Part shown: in pieces, positions 55,331-64,000 of the stretch
How the letters are laid out: every line of letters begins with the position of its first letter
Position numbering within the stretch: position 1 is the stretch's first letter
Assembly (NCBI RefSeq): GCF_019175385.1
Contig: NC_083344.1
Location: 9,204,725 to 9,268,724, forward strand
Direction of reading: 5' to 3'
Length of the DNA stretch: 64,000 bases
From: Lycium barbarum
Taxonomy: Eukaryota; Streptophyta; Magnoliopsida; Solanales; Solanaceae
Program-made: the position numbers and the translations under genes
The notes under the pieces: generated by a model
Told to the model about the DNA's origin: nothing
Database searches by the model: none
The model's input: only the letters and a program-made list of their open reading frames with translations

Positions 55331-57739
55331 TGACAGCTTGAAAAATGTATTGGGAAGGACATTTAGGTTCTTGATTAGATCGAGGAGCTCTCTCTTAGAC
55401 ATCCTCTGCTGCTAATTTGTAGTATAATCCTTCAGTCACGTACTTTGTATTTTCTATCAAAGCTAGAAAACTGTGTACTAAAACAATATGTGGTTCTACT
55501 ATCCAGTTTATAATTTAGTAGATTCCTCCATTTATTTACAGGTTTCAGCAAACACAGTAGCCCACAAATTATGTTATAAACGTCTGGTCACTCACACTAA
55601 TGATGGTTCTAATACGAATAGCCACCTGCAAAATTAGCACAAATCTAAAATTAGCTTAAGCTCAGCTTATTCAAGAATTCAAACAAAAATCGCCAAATCC
55701 GATCTTGACAACACAATCTGCAAACCTAATTTCAAGAAAACACATTACAAGTTTACACCCCCTTAAAAAATTTCTTACCACTAGTTTTCGACACGTGCAC
55801 ATGTATCCCCAATATTTAATAAATAACAACATAAAATTATTGAAACATGTGTTAAGAGTAACAAAAAATAATAAAAACCTAATTGAGATTGTGTTGTCAT
55901 GTTTATTTACCAAGCTTACTATTAAATTTTTTTAAGAAGTAACAACTTCTTTCGGTAAAAAGAAAATGAAAGGTGTATCAATACACAATTATATAAAGTA
56001 AAAGACTAAAGTATAAGTACAATTTTTTAATGAAAAAAGTAAAAGACTATATTCTAGGTAATGAGATAGTGTAAACTTCCAATGTCAGTGATATATAAAG
56101 ATCTTTTGTCTCAAAACTAATATTGTGCTGCACTTCTTAAGCTCTAGCAAGAAAAATAAAAAATATGTGCCTTGAGCATCTTCTTCAACTGTAGAACTAA
56201 TGCTCCTTTGCACTAAAAAGAAAATCCTGCAAAAATCCAGTAGCTTGTTTCAATAGCTAATCTTATTAACTTTGACGTTGAGAAATAATGGATTAGTATT
56301 TGAAAATCTGGATGAAGCTTTAGATCCCATATGAATGGAGAGGGAGACTTGAGCGAAATGGAAACTCTTTCTTGGCTTTACATAGTACCTTCATGGTCAG
56401 TCTCTCTCTGACTTCTTTTAACACATTTATCAACGGCAATAATCTACATTTAACTATGGGATTCAATGCATTGAAATATGCAACTCTTTGTATTCTAGCA
56501 AGAAGGCTATAATGCTACTAAATTTTGGTTGATGTTACTGTTCATCTCTTTTATCCATTAGCGTTTTTATTATGGAACTTTTTCTACATTAGCAGTATTT
56601 GTGCTCAAGCTAGAAATTAATACAAAGAATACCAAATGCATAAGCATTATATATGATATATTCAAGAGACTTTATGGTGGCTGATTCAGCGTACAATACT
56701 CAAAAAATATCTTATGAAGCACAACAAACAGACAAATAGCTATATTAAATAAGTTGATTGGTTGGTTTGATAAATTCTTGGCACCGGTTTATTTGCCCAA
56801 AATAATTAGCAAATGGAGAAAAGCACTTCAATTTCTAGAGGGAAGATGAAAGATAGAATTAATTAGTATAATTAAGGGAATTTACAATGCCATAATTAAA
56901 GAATTAAAGCGGACCTGTACCTCTAAGCCTGCCTTGTGTAATATTATTTAATTAGATACTAAATTAAATTTTGATTTAGTGTAAGGGTAAAATGGTAATC
57001 TAACTTTAAAAGTAGGAGCTTCTTACTTTTAGTATAATATGATATGATATTGTGAGCAACGGAATACATGCGAACTCGAACAGGGTAAGCACAACAGAGA
57101 AGGGCAATAACCAAAGCAAGCTAGAAAGTAATGAAGATGGAGAAAATGAAGATTAAAAAAATCTAGAACATTTGAGCGGAGCAAGATAAAAGAGAGTGAA
57201 CAGATAATGAGCTGGTTGTTCAATTACACAGTGAAAGGACACGTTGATGGGGTTATTGATAGATTAGCAACAATTAGGATTAGAATCATAGTTACCTCTA
57301 ATACACTCAATAAAAGCACCTAAACTAGTAGAATCTAACCTCTTGTAAATCCTAGGGCAAAGTTCAAAGACAACAATAAACTCATAAATATTCATCAACA
57401 TAATCTACCAAAAATAAGCTATGTAATAAAGTATTTATACTAGGGCTAAATAATACATCAAATGTTCAAAAATACCCTTTAAGTAGGCATAAATATGTAA
57501 TATGCCCTCCAAGGTGCCTCCATCCTTCAAATCTTGATCTCCTTTCCATTGTATGATATTACAATATTTGATATCTGTCTCCACGAATTCTTCAAGGTAT
57601 CTATGACGGTGTGGTTGTCATCAGTTATGCAGTCAAAGTCAATTATGCCCTCAAAATGAAATTAATACCGTAAAGCAGCCATGTCGATCTTGATTCTCAA
57701 CTCACGTTTCTATATAGTAGAAAACTCTTCGTCCTTGTA
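55331..57739. other. Copy B-only stretch, no gene seen
   Basis: It has no counterpart between 34760 and 34876 of copy A. AT-rich, without recognised terminal repeats or domains. It is either an insertion in B or sequence lost from A. Confidence 0.5.
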
Positions 57740-57840
57740 CTGGTGTTGTTGTTACTAGTATTTCCTTTGTGCAACATCTTGTTCAGATAATGGATAATCA
57801 GATATGTAATTTGATCGTTGGTTATGTTGGGTTTTTTGGA

Positions 57841-59756
57841 GTGTGAATGGGAAATGAGAAAAGGTATCTCTTGGAGTGCACCCAAAAGGCACATTTTGGA
57901 TTGCACCTCTCCATCTCACACTTTCATGTCTATAAACTAAAAGGCTTTGCTTTAAATGTTTTCTCCCCTCTAAACTATTCTCTGCATTTGTTTTCCCAAC
58001 AAAATTATAGTGGAGTCGTGTGATTTGTTGCCGAATTTGCATTTGACGAAGTTGGTGGGGTTTGAGGTACCGCTACGTCATCAACAGGTATATCCGTTTT
58101 ATCCTGGGAGGAAGTAATCCATAACCTCGGGTACAGTGAGGGGATTAAATTCCTTAAGGACACATAGTGAATTCTGTGGAATTGGATATTTAGTTTCTGC
58201 ATTTTTTTAATCGTTTTTTCAGTTTCTGGTTTTTCGTTTTCAGTTTTTGGTTTTTGTTTTTTTATTTTGAACACAGGTTTACTAACAATCTTAAGGAATT
58301 TAATGTCTTTATTATTTATTTACTGTGTTCATCGTGACACCTGTTTGTTGGGGACAAAACAGAAAGTTGGATGCTAAGATGAATCTTCACAATATTGAAA
58401 TATAGAACATCGCAGGTCTGCCCGACACAGTCTCAGTTGTTGATTTGCATTTGTGTTGTCTTATTTTGGGTTTGGAAGATCCATAATCTTCTAAAAAAAA
58501 AGTGAAAAAAAAACCCGAAATGATCTTTGGCGACATCTACATTAAGAATGCATTTTTAAGTTTTTACCTCCATCAGAAATGGAAGTTTTGGCAAAGCCAA
58601 GTGATAAGGGATGACACGGTAGTGGGTTTTTTGGGTTAATTTAGATATAATTCTACTCACTTGTAATTTATGTGAAATTTGGTTCCATAAATGTTAGGGT
58701 AGATGACTCACTTTATGACGATGATATAAATAAATTTAGGTACAACAGATTTGATATGCTTATAGGTGCCGTTTTGAAAAATTGTGTCTGTGACGTTTGG
58801 CCATGTCCATGTCGGGACATGGAAATGGAGATCTGAAATATATTCAATGTTGCCACAATTTTTTAATGTAGAAGTGTGCATTTATTTTCTGTATATATAT
58901 GTTATAGAAGAATTGTGCATAACACAAAATAAGTACACATTATTTTGGATATATTAAAAAGGGAAAAAGGATGATTAAATGGTCACAATGTTTTGGTGGT
59001 TGTGATTTGTGAATAAGTCTGCATGGACTTTTATCTCCACAGTACTTTTTCCATGACTCGACGCATGAAACTGCTTTTCTTGGCAAATATTTTCTTAAAG
59101 TAAAATGCTTTGATGTTAGCATTTACTATTTCTCTTGATGTTTAATATTTAGTCTTTCACCAAGACATGTGTGACTTTGAAAAGGATATTGTAAAACAAA
59201 TTTTTTGGATGGATTTGTTTTGACGAATTCCTTTTGAAGTGTTGGTTGTAAACGCAACACGAAGGAGAGAATTTTCTACTCTTTAGATATTTATAATTCT
59301 GTTTTGGAGCCTGAATATAGCAGGAACAAAAGGACTTGGCTAAAACGTTGTCAGTTGACGTCCCAAACCTATTTGGTGTTGTTTGAGAGTTGAAAGTATC
59401 CAACAATGAGAGACTTCCTCCTAAAGTATTATTTCAAATAAGTCTACGGTATGATAACCAACTGTATTGGATAATTCCTATATTCCATATGTTATGACAG
59501 ATTGAGACTTTGAACAGTGGTAATATTACATAGCAAAGTGCTGAAAAATTTGTCTCAACAACTTAACTTGAAATCTCATTCATTGAGATTATCAGTTATA
59601 ATTTCAGAAAGGCTGGAATCAACGGTGCAAATGTTTTCTTTTTTGATGCTAAGTTCATGGAGAAGAAAGTTATTCTTTTCGAAGAGAAGAAAGTTACTTT
59701 TTTCAGAAGGAAAAAAAATAATAATATTTTTTTAGAAATAGAAAGTCGTTCTTTCT
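57841..59756. other. Spacer before the right-hand gypsy element, no gene seen
   Basis: There are scattered short frames on both strands, none with a recognisable domain. TTTCT (59752-59756) precedes the LTR and is a candidate target duplication. Confidence 0.55.
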
Positions 59757-61623
59757 TGTAATAACCCATATTGTTTTTAGGCTTAGTTGGTAATTTAAAT
59801 AAAAGAAGGAAAAAAAAATATGTATATATATAGAAGAATTAAGTGGTACAAAATAAAAAGAAAAGGAGGATTAAAGGGTCCTTTAAAAAAAAAAGGGAAA
59901 AAGAGATGTGGGCCAAGCCCACAAAAAGAAGAAAAAGAAAATAAAGAGAAAAAGGAATAAAAGTCTGATGCATCAGACGTGAAAACAGAAAACAGAAACG
60001 ATAGAAGCAGAAACAAGAAAAAAAAAACGCAGTAGAAGGAAGAGAAGAAAAAGAGGGGAGAAAAATAAGGATTTTCAACCCAAATCATCAAGGTAATGCC
60101 TCTGATCTTCTATCTAAGTTTATTACATAATTATGGGTGAATCTTTATGGTGAAAACATAGGGATATTTTGAGTAATTGAGAAAGTTTAGTTCTAGGGTT
60201 CTTCAACTAAAATCATTGATTTGAAAGGGCAAATAGTGTCGGATTTTAGACTTCTATATATCGTTGGAATCCTCTCGTTAAGGCCTTTCCGAAAACATAA
60301 GTCTTGTCGGATTTTGAACACATTGACCAGAGGGCGTTTTCGTCCTTTAAAATTTGACTTTAACCGTTTAAGCCTCTAAAAATATAGAAGTGGTTTATCC
60401 TAAGGGTTTTGACCATTCTAAATCTGTTTTTGTGTAGTTTGAGGCAATCCAGAGACCCGAGAACGCAGTTTTGATTTTTTTTTTTTGGGAAGTGTGCTTG
60501 AATTGTGAATTTGAGGTAAGTGAGACTTTAAGCTTTGGGTACTTGCTTTTCAAAATCCGTTTTAAAAATATGTTTTGTCTGCCTGGTCCATGTGTTGGGG
60601 CAAGCGTGTGCTTGGCAGAATCGGTGGTTCTTAAGGCCAGCCGCATATACTTTATTTTCAAATACTCTAAAACTCTATTTATAAGTTGTTTCGTAATGTG
60701 ATACGGCTGTGAGCCATGATATTGGGGCATTGTGTATGCTTCCCTTAGCATTGTGTATGCTTCTTGATTATATTGAGGCATTGTGTATGCTTCCCTAAGC
60801 ATTGTGTATGCTTCTTGATGATATTGGGGCATTGTGTATGCTTCCCTTAGCATTGTGTATGCTTCTTGATGATATTGGGGCATTGTGTATGCTTCATGAC
60901 ATATTTGGCACATTGTGTATGTTGTCGTGGATTCATAGTGTTGACTAATTCTTTAACTGCCACTTATGACGGTTCGTAGTGTAAATGGTGTGGAGATATA
61001 TAATATATTCGATAAGCAGTGGTTTGGACCTTGGTTGCTATTATATAATGATATATTCATGTGCATAATATTTTTGTGCTTGTTGTGTGTTTGTATTTTC
61101 TAACACTTGTTCCAGGGGTATTTGAAGTGGCGGGTCGAGGATCTTACTGGGTTATATTTATGTATAACTCACTCCTTACCTGCATGCCCATGTAGATACT
61201 GTCGTTGAGAACGAGGCTGGTAATTGAAGACTTCGTGAGTGGATTCTGTTGCTGAGGTGAGCCACCGCATTGTTCGTGGAGGCAGCCATTTCAGCTTTAT
61301 CTGGTTTATTTCTAGTTATTTCTTTTATTTTGGGTTTACATGCCCGACACTCAAACTCATGTAACTCTGTTAGATGCTCCATGGTCTTAGCGTGGGATGT
61401 GGGCTAGAGATTCTTTTTATCTTAGCGTTGGTTGATTTTCATAAATCGATTATAGATTTGGTTGGCGACTATTTCGCATTTTTATCATTAATAACGTTGT
61501 TGGACCTGCACTTATTTTCTTTTAGTGCTTTTGTAAATGATTAAGAGTATGATATATGGTTCGCCTGGCGGGTGGTGTTTGCTGGGTGCCAGTCACGTCT
61601 AGGGGGTATTTTGGGACGTGACA
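59757..61623 (+). repeat. 5' LTR of the right-hand gypsy element
   Basis: It starts TGTAATAACCC and ends TTTTGGGACGTGACA, an imperfect TG...CA inverted end, directly before the primer site. It contains a purine-rich 5' part, a 51-bp minisatellite (60718-60920) and a CTGCATGCCCATGTAGATAC block (61172) that weakly resembles the conserved block of the other LTRs in sense orientation. Confidence 0.82.
60718..60920. repeat. ~51-bp minisatellite in LTR, about 3.5 units
   Basis: Alternating CATTGTGTATGCTTCCCTTAG and CATTGTGTATGCTTCTTGAT sub-blocks (each printed here in shortened form) repeat three times plus a partial unit. In antisense they create a Glu-Ala-Tyr-Thr-Met repeat frame that is not a gene. 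Confidence 0.92.
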
Positions 61624-61627
61624 AAGT

Positions 61628-61639
61628 TGGTATCAGAGC
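61628..61639 (+). other. Primer binding site, tRNA-iMet type
   Basis: TGGTATCAGAGC, an exact match to the standard site, four bases after the LTR end. Confidence 0.93.
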
Positions 61640-61815
61640 TTAGGCTTTAAGTCCCGGGTCATGGAGCAGTGTTTAGTAGAGTCTTGTTCATGGCTATGTA
61701 GGCGCCCATACTTATGACCTTGAGGCTACTGGACATCTAGGAAGTTTTCTCTTCTTTCATTCCGTGTTCGTGCGTGAGTCGAATCAAGTTTAACCTTGTA
61801 ATATTTATTTCGCAG

Positions 61816-62146
61816 ATGGCTAAGAAATGCGCATCTTCATCTGCAAAACGTGGTGCTGGACAGAGTGCTACCCGCGGTGTAGCCAAGCTAGTGCTCATCA
61901 GACTAGAGCTCAAACTAGGACTCAGGCCACTCCTCAGCCTGAAGTTGTGAATGGGGGTCAGCCCCGAGTTGCGTCAAAGCAAGTGCAGGAACAAGTGGTT
62001 CAGAACAATCCACCGGCACCAGCTGCCGCCCCTACTATTGCTATGCCCGCAGAGGTGGTGACCAGATTATTGAATGTGTTGGAGGCATTGGCGCCTAATC
62101 ATGGTGGAATTCCAGGTCCTCAGGCCACTTCACAAGCACAAGCTTA
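61816..62146 (+). pseudogene. Gag N-terminus of the right-hand gypsy element (frameshifted)
   Basis: The likely start is the ATG at 61816 (MAKKCASSSAKRGAGQSATR), the position and basic wording usual for this lineage. A one-base loss near 61880-61890 moves the rest into the frame used from 61827, which reads QTRAQTRTQATPQPEVVNGG and AMPAEVVTRLLNVLEALAP. A TAA at 62145-62147 interrupts it. The downstream frame (62154 on) is the same, so the stop is the only break there. Confidence 0.8.
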
Positions 62147-62147
62147 A

Positions 62148-63437
62148 GTTCAGTTGAATGTTGCAGCTAATCAGACACCTCAGTTGGCCCCTCAACAGGT
62201 TGTCCAGTCTGCAGGGCAATCTAAGGAGTTTAAGAATTTCATGGATCTTAAGCCACCAGAGTTTGATGCTTCACCTACTTCTATTGAACCTCAGAAGTTC
62301 ATTGATCGTTGTGAAAAGATATTGACTACGTTGGGGCTGAAGGAGACTCGTGGTGTGGAATTTGCCACTTTCTTATTCTTAGGGTCTGCAGAGTCTTGGT
62401 GGATTTCGATTCAGAGAGGTAGACAAGCAGGGTTACCACCTATTACTTGGTCAGAATTTTTAGCGCTATTTAAGGACAGGTTTATTCCATTAAGCAAGCA
62501 AGATGACATGAGACGTCAGTTTAATAATCTGCGGCAGGGAACTATGACCGTTACAGAATATGAGGCCAAGTTTACAGATTTATCCAGGTATGTACCTTAT
62601 TTGGTAGAGGATCCGAGAGATAAGGTGAGACGATTTGTGGATGGACTTGAGTATCGCTATCGTGGTCCTGTGGTACGAGATGTGCGATATGGTACTTATT
62701 CAGATGTAGTTGACACTGCTCTCCGTTACGAGTCCTATCTAGAGATGGACAAAGTTGAGCGTGAAAGCAAAAAGCCACGTAACACATGTGGGTTTAGTGG
62801 TGCTCCATCTGGGGGCAAGAGTGGTTTTTATCGTGGGCAATCCAGATCTACTCAGTCAGAATCAGTGGTGCAGTCTTCTGGTGGTTATTCCGCTAGACAG
62901 GGCCAGCAGCAGATGCAGCGGAAGGGTAATAGCTCATATCAGTCAGGTTATCATCCGAGGTGTTCTAACTGTGGTAGAAATCACAGTGGTCGTTGCTTTG
63001 GGGCAGATGGGGCTTGCTTTACTTGTGGTGAAAAGGGGCATATTGCTAAATACTGTCCTAAAGGAAATTCTGGTGCTAGTCGAGCTACTACACAGCCGCA
63101 GGGAACTACTACAGCTACACAGGGTCAGATTCAGCCAGCTAGGACCGCTCCACAGGGTGCTCGTGGACAGGGTCGACAGGGTGCACAGGTTGCTCAGGGA
63201 GGGGGTGGACCGCCGAGATTCTTTGCTATGACCAGACAGGATGTCGAGGCATCTAATGCAGTAGTCACAGGTATTATTACTATTGGGTCTCATGGTGCAT
63301 ATGCTCTTATTGATCCTGGTTCTACGTATTCGTATGTATCTCCTTCTTTTGCTATATTCTTAGAACGGGGAGTTGAGTCTATTAATGTGCCGTATGTGGT
63401 AGAAACCCCAGTGGGGGGGGGGGGGGGAGTATATTAG
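62148..63437 (+). pseudogene. Gag capsid, CCHC knuckle and protease start of the right-hand gypsy element
   Basis: The capsid core reads FKNFMDLKPPEFDASPTSIE, KFIDRCEKILTTLG and FLALFKDRFIPLSKQDDMRR, then VRRFVDGLEYRYRGPVVRDV. The paired cysteine motifs are CSNCGRNHSGRC and CFTCGEKGHIAKYC. Protease starts with [20 protein letters not shown]. The frame collapses in a 15-G run at 63413-63427. Confidence 0.9.
63413..63427. repeat. 15-base poly-G run breaking the protease frame
   Basis: It follows VVETPVG. The sequence resumes in another frame at 63428. Confidence 0.9.
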
Positions 63438-64000
63438 TGGATAGAGTTTATAGAGATTGTGTGATATCTGTTCAGGGCAGGGACACCGTAGTTGATCTAT
63501 GTGTGTTACCGATGTCCGCTTTCGATGTGATTATGGGCATGGATTGGTTGGCATCATGTTATGCATCGGTTGATTGCTATGCTAAGCTTATACGTTTTAA
63601 TTTTCCTGGAGAAACTTTAGTGTGGAAAGGCATGACTCCTGTGACTCAAGGAAAAATAATATCTTATGTAAAGGCACGACGAATGATTAATCATGGGTGT
63701 TTGGGTTTTATTGCCACCGTTCATGATACTCGAGCGGAGAATGTTACTATTGATAGTGTTCCTGTTGTTCGCGAATTTGCGGATGTTTTTCCTGAAGATT
63801 TACCCGGCCTACCCCCGATGAGAGAAATCGAGTTCAGCATTGATTTAGTTCCAGGGACTCAACCTATCTCTATTCCTCCATATCGTATGGCTCCAGCCGA
63901 GTTGAGAGAACTGAAGGTTCAACTCCAAGAGCTACTTGATAAGGGGTTCATTAGGCCTAGTGTATCGCCTTGGGGTGCACCTGTGTTATTTGTGACGAAG
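63428..64000 (+). pseudogene. Protease end and RT start of the right-hand gypsy element
   Basis: Open to the window edge: [60 protein letters not shown], then RT opening [20 protein letters not shown] and [16 protein letters not shown]. It aligns residue by residue with 16600-15900 of the element at 10749-21447. The catalytic RT motif lies past the window. Confidence 0.92.

Larger units (their letters stand above)
44456..57840. repeat. Segmental duplication, copy B
   Basis: It begins with the last H4 codons (GGATTTGGGGGTTAG, 44461) but without the rest of H4, then follows copy A in order to about 55330. A final matching block lies at 57740-57840. Private insertions make it longer than A: 44858-45776, 46645-46843, 47340-47788, 48138-49309, 49326-49638, 49744-50924, and perhaps 55330-57700. 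Confidence 0.88.
59757..64000 (+). mobile_element. Ty3/gypsy element (Tekay/Del-like), 5' half, runs off the window
   Basis: A 1867-bp 5' LTR, tRNA-iMet primer site, gag, CCHC knuckle, protease and the start of RT lie in order on the plus strand. The protease and RT wording ([28 protein letters not shown]) matches the element at 10749-21447, so they are related lineages with different LTRs. It is broken by a frameshift, a stop and a poly-G run. Confidence 0.92.

Noticed and set aside
57755..58274. Overlapping antisense frames near 57.8-58.3 kb as a gene
   Set aside because: No recognisable domain, no consistent splice structure and no counterpart in copy A.
59795..60091. Phe-rich antisense frame resembling membrane segments
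   Set aside because: Comes from a purine-rich LTR tract. The hydrophobicity is compositional.
60395..60913. 172-codon antisense frame with repeated Glu-Ala-Tyr-Thr-Met
   Set aside because: Direct product of the 51-bp minisatellite inside an LTR.

Overview
This window is nuclear DNA of a flowering plant, most likely a member of the Solanaceae. The evidence is plant-type histone H4, TIR-NBS-LRR disease-resistance gene relics, chromovirus-type Ty3/gypsy retrotransposons primed by initiator-Met tRNA, and SINE and MITE types familiar from that family. It is gene-poor and transposon-rich. The only intact host gene I can support is an intronless histone H4 (22292-22603, +).

Left part (1-22 kb). 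A decayed Ty3/gypsy element on the minus strand occupies 1-5763. Its own gag zinc knuckle is split by a 2.2 kb solo LTR (2188-4422). Immediately to its right is the 3' end of a UDP-glucuronate decarboxylase (UXS) pseudogene: four exons with consistent splice sites but one in-frame stop (5910-6643). A trinucleotide-rich minisatellite lies at 7.96-8.99 kb. A complete, very young Ty3/gypsy element lies at 10749-21447, with 3176-bp LTRs that are nearly identical and a perfect 5-bp target duplication (CTTCT). It is defective: it has an in-frame stop in reverse transcriptase and lacks the integrase zinc finger and most of the catalytic core.

Middle and right (22-58 kb). Starting in the last codons of H4, a segment of roughly 12 kb (copy A, 22.59-34.97 kb) recurs about 22 kb downstream (copy B, 44.46-57.84 kb). 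Both copies carry the H4 3' flank, old MITEs, a shattered TIR-NBS-LRR gene and a LINE fragment in the same order. After the duplication each copy took its own insertions, so one copy often shows the empty site for a transposon in the other. Copy A received shards of a restorer-like PPR gene between two P-loop fragments. At the same place copy B carries kinase-2/RNBS-B remnants and an antisense CC-NBS-LRR fragment. Copy B also contains a 1.18 kb near-perfect palindrome (49744-50924). Between the copies lie hAT- and foldback-type elements, one carrying what looks like a captured nucleoside diphosphate kinase exon, into which a complete 5983-bp gypsy element (37622-43604) is nested.

Right end (59.76-64 kb). 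A further Ty3/gypsy element on the plus strand (LTR 59757-61623, then gag, protease and the start of RT) runs off the window and is broken by frameshifts, a stop and a 15-G run.

The genes do not form a pathway. The interest lies in layered transposition, duplication-dated insertions, resistance-gene decay and possible conserved RNA hairpins inside LTRs. All alignments were made by eye.
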